63,772 nucleotides of DNA from the NCBI GenBank assembly GCA_009869945.1, contig WIXG01000401.1, positions 1 to 63,772 on the forward strand, given 5' to 3'. Position 1 is the stretch's first letter. Every line of letters starts with the position of its first letter. The DNA comes from Mesaphorura yosii. Lineage: Eukaryota > Arthropoda > Collembola > Poduromorpha > Tullbergiidae. Shown here piece after piece: positions 40,754 through 56,061 of the stretch. Under the pieces are notes generated by a model. The model saw nothing but the letters and a program-made list of their open reading frames with translations, was not told the origin of the DNA and searched no databases. The position numbers and the translations under genes were made by a program.

Positions 40754-42199
40754 TCATATGCTGGCTGGCTCCGTGGTGTACTGAGCAAGTCCAGCCCTGA
40801 AAATGAAACAAAAAGGGTTCCTCATTTTTTGTGACTCTGTATTGAGTCCTTTTTACCCTCTTTTTGTGAGGGAAAGAAAAAGAAAGTGAATTGTAACGAA
40901 ATCAAAGAGAATGAACGGATTAAGTGAAACTTTTCTTACCAATCAATTGTGTCGTCCAGATAATGGTTGAATTTACCGGGAATTAGTTGAAAGTCATGAT
41001 CTTCAACCTCTTCGATTTTGTACTTGTTGAATTTAATGCGCAGCAATGTAGCTTGGTCATAAAAAGCCTGGGCGCCAGCGGAAGCTTCATCCGCCGCAAA
41101 TTTAATGTATCTTTTTACCAGAGTTTGGTACGTTTGGGTCAATTCGGCGGTCTAAATTACAAATAACAAAAATGAGAAAATAATTTCCGAAATAGTCTCA
41201 GAAAACGTGCTTAAATTCTATTCTTACAGTCGGAATGAAGTTCTTCCAGTATTTCTTGAGCTCCTTCATTGAAGTCAAAACTTCAGAGTGTACATGGGCC
41301 AAAAATCCATAAAGCTGAGCCAGTTTAGCAAAATCTTCGGCAGCGGTGTCCAAGACTGCCCCATGTGCCAAGGCACCGCGGCCCAGCCCATTCAGAATGG
41401 CACGCTGGGGTTTAAGAATCTTTTCTGATTTCTTTTTCAACTCGTGTTTTATGGGCTGGAGGTACTCGTCAATCGCAATTGCCTTCTGCAATAATTACAA
41501 ATTTAAAATTGTTGGTAATTCATCGTAAGATACGTTTCGCTTTCTTACATCAATAAACTGCGATATAGCTCTTGTGTCCTCTTGAGTGTTTATTCCTTCT
41601 TGGAAATGCCAAGCAGCTTTTGCCGCATAAGTTTGGGAAATCTTCAACAGCACAGCGGCCGAGTCTGCCCGAAACAGTGCACCTAAATTTTCAAACTCAT
41701 TTAGGTGTTAAATTCTCAGAAACTAGCAGTAAATACTTAAAAGTAAAGTAATTACCAATTTTGTTGTTTGTCTCCTCCTTGCCTGCATCACCAAAGTCGG
41801 CGCTCTTCAATTCTTGAACTTTCTTCCCGAATTTCTCTGCACAGCAGGCGTATCTGCAGAAAAAGGCAGCATTTGAAATCAGACCATAAATATTGTCAGA
41901 AAGTTAAGTTTCGGGGGTCATTTAATTCCTAGTAGCCAGCAAAAGCGCAAAGATGGCGTGGCGAACAGTCGCGAGTCGCGTAATGACACTTGTCTTGGTA
42001 TATTTCGAACTTACTTTAGTGGTAGGTCCAAGTGATCAGAATCGTACATTGATTGTAGAACCGCATAACGGTGTTTGTACAAAAAATTCCATACTGTTAT
42101 CACATCGTTATCACTTGAGTGCAGAGCAAGCGCTGCGAATTCCTCCAGCAAGCTCTCGTCGCGTGATGTAGTAAATGGAAAGCACGACAGCACGGGCAT
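40754..42199 (-). CDS. Novel helical family, member 1 (six exons)
   Basis: Exons 42199-42015, 41853-41756, 41682-41549, 41485-41228, 41151-40940 and 40796-40754 join in frame at phases 2, 1, 0, 0, 2 with GT-AG introns, giving 309 residues. There is no signal peptide or membrane helix, and predicted heptad-like amphipathic helices dominate. Landmarks are the exon-2 start YACCAEKFGKKVQELK, exon 3 GALFRADSAAVLLKISQTYA, exon 4 EDFAKLAQLYGFLAHVHSEV, and the C-terminus LDDTIDWAGLAQY. The exon-phase pattern and the AKLA-x2-x-G and DTID..WA motifs are shared with members 2 and 4. I know no family with this layout. Probably cytosolic; function unknown. The upstream neighbour is member 2, head-to-tail on the same strand. 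Confidence 0.75.
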
Positions 42200-44253
42200 T
42201 TTATTAGCACGAATTTACGAACCGAGCACAAATAGAAATTAATTTCAGAATCCCTTATCAGTAGACGGATTACGGATCAGGAATGATGTGAATTTTAAGG
42301 TGTGGACGTGGACGAAAACGAAAATAGGAATTAAGCCGGAGCTTCCACGTTCTAGCAAACAATGGATGAAAGTGAGGCAGGGCGCAATGCGCAATGATAT
42401 AGAGTAGATTCGAATGCGAAAGATGCTTGTACGTTGTACTTCTCCTCGCTCGTTTGCTGTTTTTTGTACGTGCTGTCCACAACGCCAGAGTTTGGCTCGG
42501 TCGGTTGGTTTGGTTTGGTTTGGTTTTGGCTTTTGGTAGCGAGTTTTCTTAACTTTAGCTAAGCATGATGTTAATGGTAATAGTGGTACGCTGTTACTAG
42601 CGAATGATCATGCCATGGGTCTGCGGTCTGCAGACATGGAACTTTCTCGAGCTTTCTTACTTCCTGCATGGAGTCACAGCCTCTGCTGCTTTAACTCTTG
42701 AATTTGGAACTTCATTTTACGAACATTTTCAATTAATTGCCGCGGTGGAAAAGCGTAATGCACCGCACCGAATCAAATTCGAGGCAGCGGTTCAGAGCGA
42801 TGACTAATCGCACTTGTTCATAATGTCAGTGTTTATTGGCATTTAATCCATGTCAATATTATGCAATCGCAAAAATGCACGCACGCTCGTTTATTTACAC
42901 GCATGTTTCATATCTCCTACATATCTGTGACCAAGAATAACCTTTCTGCGCCGTATGTATTTAAAACGGGCATTTAATATTTATTTGTGCATTCTATACT
43001 TCCACCTGTCCTGAACGTACAATCTGTCATAAAGTCCCTTTAATTCAGAGATTGAGACTTCTGACCAACGCCATAAAGAATGAATGAATTCCAGCAGAAG
43101 GAAATCGGTAATGTGATGCACCCATTTTGCAAATTGCAAGCAGTTGGGCATATTTCTGGGTCCTTTAAAACCGGTCTCGGTCCAATCATGTCAAGCAATA
43201 AAGATTTGAACAGTCAGTGTGTTAATGTGTAATGTCCATTCTTGACATGGCGAGCAAGACAATAATTAAGCAACAAGTGATCAGACCATTAGGCCACCTT
43301 ATTCTTTCGTGTGAGCGTGACGCAATCTTCTCTGCTCGCTGCACTGCTAACGCCATGCTGTCACTCATCTCATTACAGACGGATGACTAGAATGATGAGT
43401 ATGTTGGTGAATGATTTAAAAATAGAATGGGACAGACAACTCCTGACAGGAATTTGATAAAAATTTGCATAATTTGGTCGTTATTTTCGTTGTCCCTGTG
43501 TGTTTTGAGAATCCATTGAGATCATATTTAAGAAAAGAGCAAGGCATTGGTGGACTCTGTGGCAAGGCTCGATTCCTTCCGACAAAAAATGCGACTGCGA
43601 CAGTTTTTTTTTGGGCTGGCAACGTAAAATGACTCATGTGCGCGGCACCGGGCGTCGCAAGGCACGGCTCACAGCAGACATCGTATGATCGTTGTGTCTG
43701 ATTGTGAATGTCACTGGCAGAGTCGAAATGGCCGACCAAGGGGATGCAGCTTCAGAATCGAGTCTTGCCGTATTCCTCGTAGTAAAGATACTTCAATTTA
43801 TATTCCCAACTGATATAATTTATATTCAAAAAATGTGCATATGCGGAAAATTGTCCTCATGCTTATCGACTCGCCGAATGCAATTCTGAAACGCATAGAC
43901 TGCACTTGTCTGACCAATGAAACGGATAATGGAAATGCGACTTTTCGCTAAGAGAACACGAATTTATACGTGATTGAAGTGATGAACTAGGGACACTCTT
44001 TATTAGCCTCGAATAGTGATCTTGTACATACGCAGAGATACGATAAACAATAGTAAATAAATTATGCTATGAACTTCCAATGGCAAAGGTAGAACGGCAA
44101 GCTGGTATTCTGAGGAACTACATCATTAACATCATTTCATGAATGTCTCTGAGAATGAGACAGCGAACATCCAGTCTTCTCTTCTTCAATTATTTCTAAA
44201 CATCGTTGGTAATGTTTATCACTGGCAATGAGATTGGCAATGATTGAGTGAGT
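42200..44253. other. Spacer between family members 1 and 2
   Basis: AT-rich, with a TTTGG pentamer run (about 42503-42529) and no supported gene. Short frames here lack motifs. It should contain the promoter of member 1 just right of 42199, but no clear TATA box is seen. Confidence 0.45.
42503..42529 (+). repeat. TTTGG pentanucleotide microsatellite
   Basis: About five units of GGTTT/TTTGG in tandem. Not the telomere motif (TTAGG). Confidence 0.6.
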
Positions 44254-45512
44254 TCAGTTCTGAGCATACTGTAGTAGTTCAGCCCTGTAAAACACAAACG
44301 CAAACAAAATTAGTTCAAGATAATTTTATTTCTACAATACGGTCAGAAGAAAGTGAAAGTATGAGGATAGAAGTATTTAAACCTTATAAAATTAATTTTA
44401 ATCAATGTGAATCCAGCTTACCATGGAATATCAATTGTGTCGCCCAAAAAATCGTCGACCGGAAGTTTCGCAACGAACTCTGGAATAATGACAGGTACAA
44501 TCTCCAGCAGTTCCTCCTCCAGGCTGCGATGATAATCGATTTGTTCGGTCAACTGAAATTGGAAAAAAATGAAGAGTTGCATTGCATTTTTCGGGCCTTG
44601 AGCTCATCTCCGTCATTCTAAATAGTATAATAACCTCCCAAAGGAGGGTTTTCCATTTCTTGTCCTTTTTCATCTCAGCCCTGGCACAGGACCATGAGTT
44701 CGCAATAAACGCGTGGTCCTGTACCGGTTCAGTGGGCCAAGCTTCTACAAATGCTCCACGTGCCAAATTCATGAAAATATCGCTGCGAACTGGCAGATCT
44801 TTTCCTTTCAGCTCATTTGCATAGTGTTCGATCAAAAAATTGATGATTTCCAATGAGATCTGTAAAATGTGAATGGGTTAACATACTATACGTGGTTAAG
44901 TTGTACTGCATTTTGTGCTGTTGCTTGTCTTTACCTTGAAGTATTTGTAGGAATGGCAAGATCCACCACCAGCACGTACCATCTTAAATCCAAAGTCCAC
45001 GTATTTTTCGGCGGTTTTAAATAAAACCGTAGCTGTTCGTGCGCGGATGCGTGAGACTGTGACAACCAATATGCTTTTATTGTAATCAAATCATCGTTCG
45101 GCAAAAAATCAAGTTAGTATTCTAGCATTGCGTACCCATTTTCTTATCTGTGTCCCCGTGCTCAGGAGCCTCCAGTTTTCGAGCACACACGTGTCCAACG
45201 AAGCCAAATCTGCAATTCAAACCAAAAGTACAAAATTAGTGCTGGCAAGATTCTCGAATTCCTTCAATTCAGGAACTACGCATGATGAGTCACGAAACGA
45301 GACTTATGGTCTTACCGTACGGCAGCTTTCAAAGATAGGCAATGCAATTTAGGTGACTTAACTTCGGGATATTTGCGTTCAAGCCACTTAACAACGGTAT
45401 CACCTTCATTATCTGCCAGGGTCTCACAATTTCTATAATTCAGCACCAAACCGACCCGAGGCCCGAATAAATGTGAGAAACGACCGAGAAAGCGAAGATT
45501 TCTAATGGCCAT
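44254..45512 (-). CDS. Novel helical family, member 2 (six exons)
   Basis: Exons 45512-45316, 45209-45136, 45056-44935, 44859-44635, 44552-44422 and 44284-44254 join at phases 2, 1, 0, 0, 2, identical to member 1, giving 259 residues. The N-terminus is basic and Phe/Leu-rich (MAIRNLRFLGRFSHLFG). Exon 2 encodes FGFVGHVCARKLEAPEHGDT, exon 3 TATVLFKTAEKYVDFGF, and the last two exons end DFLGDTIDIPWAELLQYAQN, matching LDDTIDWAGLAQY of member 1. There is no signal peptide. Sequence identity to member 1 is low outside these landmarks, so the duplication is old or the protein evolves fast. Function unknown. Confidence 0.72.
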
Positions 45513-47872
45513 GTTGACTTAAGAACCCAATGATTAGATTAGAATGATTAGACTTTAGATTGTAGATTGATTGTCTCTGTAATCACTTTGGTTCAACTTT
45601 GATTGGTGATTTGATAAAAGATGAAATGACAAAGAGGACGGAACGGAGACGGAGAGGAATTATCTCTTCACCTGCGTTCGCTGAAATGACAGCGACTGTG
45701 CAAATCTATGTACGAAAACACGAGTACGCTGCATTGCATGTGAGCGCTTCTTATGTGGGCTTGGCATGGTAGGTGGTTTAGCTGTGTAACAAAAACAACC
45801 CCTTCGATCAAGAAGCTTGGCAAAGATCAGTAAATCAGTAAAGAGTTATCATGAATGATTTTGCGAGCAAACATCTTGGCAATGCCGGAGTGCATGGACA
45901 AGCATTCTTGACGAAGATCGAGTACCGGGCTCGCTCGCTGGCTGGGCGAACGCGAATAGGCAACCAGGCAAGGCATAAGGGCGTACGCACTATCTACACA
46001 TGAAATCTGGTAACGCGGTGTCTTGTGTTGTAAGGGGAGATTGGTGGTTGTGTCATCAATGTCGTCGTTTTCGAACTCAATCGTCATCGTTCGCGTCGTC
46101 AGTGGCGTGATTCGTTCTGGGTTCGGGGCATTCTGTATGCAATGTCCATATTGTAGAATTTGGTCAAATCCAACTGCAGCAGGTAGTTTCTATCCACGCA
46201 CATCGATATTTGATGCTGCAACGCAAGCCGATGAGCTCATGTCCGTCGCGCATGTGACATGCGTTCATTTCGGACCAGCCTTACGAACCTCAGCTTGAGC
46301 TGTTTGATACGTGCTTCATGTTCCCTCAAATCCATATGCTTTGCCGCATGGCATAGAAAAGTACGGAAAATGTTATAAATGTGGGAAGTTAGTCATAAGA
46401 AAACGGATTTGCATTGAATTCGCATTGCAGTAGCACAAGTCAGAGGCTCAATACCGAAACCGTGCATTCAATTCCTGACCAATGTTGAATGGGATTACAT
46501 TTGACTGACACGAGTAATTGAATAATTAAGCGATATGAATCATGATCTCATTGAATACGATTATTATTATTAAGGTTGAGTTTTACCAACAGTATCAGTA
46601 TTAATATGCGCGTTGTTTTGCCGCTTGGGCTGCCAAGCCAAGACGAAACAGTAGTCTAAAAAAACCGGCTTCCCAGGCTTGGTGCCATGTCGCAGTTCAT
46701 GCGTGTAATATTGGGAAGGCAAATCCTCGCTTTTCGTCCTGCTCGCAATCACAACCACAATACTGGGCTTCAACTGCCGGACCAATGATCTGCCTTCTAC
46801 TACAGCCCCTTGGAGCTGCCAGTGCAGTGCACTGGCAGGTAAGAAAATGATACTCAAAACACACATTTCTGTGTATAAACTTAATTACCATGTCCTCTGC
46901 TTCTGCGCAGCAGTGTGTATGTCCATATAAGGCTCGATTTGACAGCCTAGCCAATCGGGCACCGCACCGGGCTGCATTTTCACTTTATACAGAACGTAGC
47001 AGCGGCTACGGGCTATTGAACAATTTTTGTAGTTGTTATTGTCACAATTTGGATAAATCTCCAGCCTGGGTAAAATATTACTGCTTATCAAGCAGTCCAA
47101 ATTCGACTTGATACCACTGTATTGAAATGCAGGACGCGGTGAGGCTGCCTGAATGCAGTGATTCAGGTTAAAGGGAAAGTAACGTCGATTTGAGCTGATA
47201 AACAATGGAATTCCTCATTTCACACGGAATTCATGTCATGTGCAAGCAGGGGGAAGCATAAGGTTGTAAAATTGTGACAAAATTATAATTGTGTGTAGTT
47301 AATCAAATCGAGCATTGAGAGGGAAAGATGATAATGACGACGACATTGTTTACTTTGCGTGGAGATGAACGGCCAAGATAAACCTGCCACGTACTTGTAC
47401 ATTCTCCCGCGTAATCCTGGACCTGGAACTAAGCCATAATTGTTCATGCTCAATCCAAAGCAGTATAGAATGGCCAGAGAAATGGAATGGGTTCCCATTT
47501 ACACCGACTTTTTAAGCCTGATTGCCAGCCAGTCATGTGCTCCACTGCAAAATGCACACGATGAAAGCTGCATAACTGATCACATGAAAAGGGTGGATAT
47601 GTAAACAACAATCCGAACGCCCATCTAAGAAGGCCAACCTGTTTGCGGCTGAGCTCTGCGAAGAATGTGTTTTTCTATGTTTTCTCTGATCACTTTCACT
47701 TGCCATATTCAGGTAAATCACTAGTGAGTGAATAAAGCCAGTATTTATTTCCATCAAAGATTACTTAACACGTGAGTAATAATAATACAAATGGTACCAA
47801 TACTGTCTATTCTTAAGTTCTATTCTTATTGACTGATTGAGTCCTTAATTCCTGAGGTGTAGTAATTTGACT
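45513..47872. other. Spacer between family members 2 and 3
   Basis: No supported gene. It contains a perfect short inverted repeat at 46816-46838 next to a donor-like GTAAGA, and minus-strand open frames of 70-100 codons without motifs at 46.5-47.5 kb. Confidence 0.4.
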
Positions 47873-48581
47873 TCACTTTGACTTTATGAGAAGGAGCTGG
47901 GCCGATTTCCCATAAGAGAGCTGATCCGAAGGCATTTCTGCAATGATTTTCTCTACTTTGCGTTTGTGCTTCTTTCCGTTCGTCTATAATACAAAAACAT
48001 GAAATGAACCTGAAGGCTGAAATTTCCAAATGTGCAAAGTGCAAAGTTAGCTATACAAACCTTTGCCCATTGTCGCCACTGTAAATAATACTTGTTCAAC
48101 TTCAGCATCTTGCGCAATCTTTTGATTTGACTTCGAGCCTCTCCGTGCAGGTTTAGACGTTCGATATCAGTATCGGAGTGTAAAATGTTTGCCTCAATCA
48201 GAAGAACTTTCGATAATTTGTTCAATGCACTGCCATCGAGTCCGTGAATTGGACCGGTCGCTTTTCTCGCTAATTGTTTCATCAATTTTGATGCATTCTG
48301 AGTAGGAATGAAAAAGAGTAAATGAGAAAAATGTCAACCTGCGAACAATCGAGGAATTGCAGTGTGGTCATTCTTGCCTGATAACGAGCGTGGGCCGTCA
48401 GCAAATCCGAACTCTCAGCGGCTTCAGCTCCGGTGATAGTTTGGAACGCGATTTGATTCCAGTCCTGCAAATCCATGACTGGAGTTCTAGTCCAACGCCC
48501 AAATAGCACTTGCATGACGGCATTTTGGACGATTTTGCCCGTCTCACGCTGAGCTGGAAGTTGAAGGGTAGGTAGCTCCAT
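47873..48581 (-). CDS. Novel helical family, member 3 (three exons, one GC-AG intron)
   Basis: Exons 48581-48378, 48297-48061 and 47983-47873 join in phase 0 to 183 residues. The first intron begins CAG|GCAAGA, a GC donor; reading on without splicing stops soon after. Exon 2 has KVLLIEANILHSDTDIERLN with SQIKRLRKMLKLNKYYLQW. This aligns with member 5 (EVLETETAILGRMSQPDAVK .. LERLVQQRVLLIQLHKKAQK). The last exon is Lys-rich (NGKKHKRKVEKIIAEM). It lacks the leading exons of members 1 and 2, so it may be a shortened form. An in-frame ATG at 48623 would add 14 residues. No signal peptide; function unknown. Confidence 0.6.
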
Positions 48582-52320
<3,739 letters not shown>

Positions 52321-52370
52321 GAGTAAATAGAAAATTCTTAAAGCAAGATTCAGAATTTCAAAATTCAAAA

Positions 52371-52815
52371 TTTATCAAGATTGTCCCAAACTCAACAATC
52401 TTGAGATTTAAGACACGAGTCTTAAAGACATTTCAAGATTTGTAGCAGGATTTGGCACTAAAAACGACAATTTTGTTCATACTAATGCATTTTGAGGCAT
52501 GGAAAGCGTCAAAAAATCTGAATCAAGATTGATCTTGGCGAAAAACCAAAATTCAAGACTTGAAAATAGTAAATTCTAGTCATCTTGAACTTCAAATTTG
52601 CCAAGATTGCCAAACTCAAGATTCTTAAGGTTCAAAATAAAGAGTATTGACGAAGAGTCATGGAATTTTCAAGATTAGTAGCTGAAAATGACAGTAAAAT
52701 CGCCAATTTCGCCCATAATTATGGCATTTTGTGGCTTAAAAACACCAAATCTTATTTAGATTGATAAAACCAAGATTCAGGACTCTTGAAAATTGAAAAT
52801 TCTTGTTATCTTAAG
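52371..52815 (+). repeat. Two diverged tandem copies of a unit of about 225 bp
   Basis: Copy 1 starts near 52371 (TATCAAGATTGTCCCAAACTC) and copy 2 near 52599 (TGCCAAGATTGCCAAACTC). Both continue with GTAGC..AAAATGACA-like, CAATTTTG/CAATTTCG, GCATTTTG and CAAGATT blocks in the same order. The unit is rich in CAAGATT. Non-coding and satellite-like. Confidence 0.6.
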
Positions 52816-52859
52816 ATTAAAGATAGTGAGTGAATCCTAAATTCGAGTGAACGTGTACT

Positions 52860-54890
52860 GTACCACATACTTACGTACGTGTGAGTGAACAGGATTCGAA
52901 GATGAGTTATTGCTGTTGGTCTTTGTTCTCGCCTCCAAGGCGTAGATTTCGTTCTCCACTCTCTTCCGTACGGTAGAATTTACAGCCACTACCATTGCAA
53001 AACTGTGCTGTTTGGTTTCCTCAATAATGAAGGCAATGATGGTCCACCCACTTTCAGGTCATGTCGTCCCCATCTCTGTCTGCTTGTATTCCCACATGAA
53101 CGCGTACGGCGGCGCGGCGCACCTGTGCAAAAATATGTAAATTTTGATCCATGCATGTGAAATGCCTGAATTACTCACGGCTCACGGTTTATAATCCGCG
53201 ACCTTTCTTTACGTGCGCAGGGCACGTGCGTCCGTGAGTTCAAGAATGGACAAATTTGCGTAGTCTCAACAATTGACAGGACACCGGCTCGTGAAATTCT
53301 TCCAAATTGACGACGGCTCGTTTTGCGACACGGAAGCGATATACTCGTACATAATCGTACTCTAATGAACATTGTGTCATCCTAGACTCGCGAGTCAACA
53401 GCAAATGCTGTATACAATCAATATTTAAAATCACACAAGGCAAATAAGTCCTGTACAATACTCATGTTGCTTTTAGTCTTGATATCGCAGCATATCTCGA
53501 TATCAAGACAACATAAACTGTGTTAAACACATTAACCTCATACACCTCATTGGCAATTGAGTGACAAGATAGTACAAGGTAAAAAGCACGCCACCATGGT
53601 TTTTGCCGCCGTGAGGCAAAGCATGTGCTGTCAATTCACGGTCCGTGTAGTGCAAAATCTCCTACAACCCTCATGATATGTAAACCAATATGAGTATGAG
53701 ATGTACGTGTACGATGTGAACATGTACACCAGTAAATTGCAAGTCGCTGCTACAGCAGCAGACCACTACGACTGAATTACGTTGAGTTTGATCTAACCAA
53801 GCAGTTTGACTTTAACGTGTGGTCTTGTGTGTATCACCCGATTAAATGACTAATGTTTAAATTTGAGCGGGAACCTGTGCGGCAGGCAGGTCGCTAAACC
53901 CACAATACTTTTACACAATACAGACATAAGCCATGACAATAAGTCTCTGCTGTGTATATTGGACATTGGTACATACATTGGACATTCATGGGTTTCATAC
54001 CATTCATCATTTATCTAACCATGATCATTACCTAATCGCACAGCAACGCTCGAACAGTGAAACACGAAACAAGATTCCTCGAATGAGTACAAAGACGATG
54101 AAATGAGAATGAAGATGAGATGAGTAAACGCATGGTCAACATGGGCTGAGTATTTTTCGATTCGCGTCACACAAAGCCATTCGCAGTACGGCAGTGGCGA
54201 CAAATTATTTTTATAGGGAATGAATTTCTTTCGGTGAAATACATGCTAATGGTTCGTACATCCATCCAGTCCGTCGTATTTCAGACACAGAGCACGTGCG
54301 TTTGAGTGCGTGGAATAGGAACACACCACTGTGAATACAGTGCTAAACGAATGACGGAATTTGCTTACATGGAAGTACAGAGACCTGTTGATGTTTTACC
54401 ACACCCGGTTTAATACTTTCAGTTACTGTACTGCTTTGAGTCATCACCTTCTTGGGTTGAATAACGTGGCCATAGTCATTCCACGTACGTCGCTAAAAGT
54501 TAACGAAGTACGAACTATCGAAGTAAGAGAATGTAGCAAATATATCGTACGACTGGCTTGTACACACCACACACGTAATTTTTGCAAAGGGGATGAATTG
54601 TGAGCCAAGATGAGATTGGCTGTGTAAGGCACGTCAGCCGCGCTGGGAGGTTCCAAACCAGATGCAATCTACAGCTCACAGTTCGGCCAAAGAAACTTAA
54701 TTATGACTTAACCCATGCGTCTTCATTCAAGCCTTTATAAACTCGGTGTGTCTCGTTGTCGTAATCTCTGATTAAAGTTTAGTATCACTCTTGACTTCCT
54801 TAACTGCCCCATTGTTGCTTTTACTGCTTCTCCTTTTGCAAAATTGTACCGCAATTAAGTGTTGCAACTCCTAAATAGAAATCCCATTTA
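52860..54890. other. Spacer, no supported gene
   Basis: AT-rich with scattered short open frames. A minus-strand piece near 52905-53000 (STVRKRVENEIYALEARTK) is protein-like but isolated. Nothing else stands out before member 4 of the family begins. Confidence 0.35.
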
Positions 54891-56061
54891 ATGTCGTCCG
54901 TGCAACCGAAAATCTGGCGTGCGTGTTTGTGCGGCGGCGAGGCGGACTCGAGTGTACGATTCAATGAAGAAATCTGCACGAGATTCCAATCGATTATTGG
55001 ACCTGACAGAATTTCTGATAGTGTGAAGACCAAGTTGGACTGGCTTTTAGCACAGGAACCCTTAGCTCACATGCTTACGTTTGAAGAGACAGATGTGGTA
55101 TCAGCACTGAAGTACGCCAACACGGTGCAGCATATCATACCGGAAGTACTTGGTTGGGCGAATTCTGCAAAGATTGCAAAAGCCACACGTGAAATGTGTA
55201 AAGCGTTGGGTAAGTACTGATTTAAATTTACTGCTGACTGAATTGGCGTAAGATGAGTCAAAATGAATCGAATTTTGAAGGCATCAAAACTCGAGTATTT
55301 AAAATTGCATAAATATTTAGGTTCGTCAACTGCACACGTTTTAATGAACGTCGCAGATTATTATATGACCTTGGCACTTGGACACATTGCGGATAAGATG
55401 CTGGACAAGGCACTTGGTCGTCTCGAGGTAAATTTACTATGCAGCGTGACCCCAAACCCAGAGAAATCTCAAAATTGCAAATTTAAGAGCCTAGAATTGT
55501 TACTCCTTTAACTTTGAATCTTCAGGCCACTGCTGGGGTGCTTCTTTCTATTCTGGAACCCTGTTTTGGACTCACTGAGAAGAAAAAGAGAGTATTCCGT
55601 ACTCGCATTGGAATTGTCAACCATTTGGAAGATGCAATGAAGGCAATGCAGCAAATTGATGCAATTGACGTGACTGATTACGCAAAATTGGCTCACGCGC
55701 ATGGAATTGTCACAAAAGGATTTCGGATGCCAAAAGCTGGCCAAGAAACACTGGAAGAAGATTGTGCTGAAGGTGAACTATCAAAAATGAGAAAAACAGT
55801 GGCAAGAATTTTTAAAGCCGTGTGAAATAATTCTCTTTTATTTTGGTTCCATTTTCACTCCTGCAACAATAGATTAAAGAAGTGATGGCGTCCCATAAAA
55901 TACTTTGCGAATTCTACGGTCAACATGAGGCTGAGGATAAGGAACCACGTAAGAAATCAGCAACTCATCGCACAGCTAGATTGGTAACATTTTGCCTGGG
56001 TGCATTGGATTGCGGATCTTGGCTTTGTGAAGATTATGGATTGACTGATTTCTTGATTTAA
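54891..56061 (+). CDS. Novel helical family, member 4 (four exons)
   Basis: Exons 54891-55209, 55321-55427, 55526-55819 and 55873-56061 join at phases 1, 0, 0 to 302 residues. The third donor is a weak GTGTGA, but the frame across it is open for a further 62 codons. Landmarks: VRFNEEICTRFQSIIGPDRI with TKLDWLLAQEPLAH and ALKYANTV. This part aligns with member 6 (DRFNKEMVQKLKGIIGQ .. MLDWVIRHEYL .. TYANMA). Exon 2 GSSTAHVLMNVADYYM matches exon 3 of members 1 and 2, and DVTDYAKLAHAHGIVTKGF matches EDFAKLAQLYGFLAHVHSE of member 1. The exon-1 junction is lost relative to member 1 (exons 1+2 fused), while the Gly phase-1 junction is kept. No signal peptide; function unknown. Confidence 0.75.
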
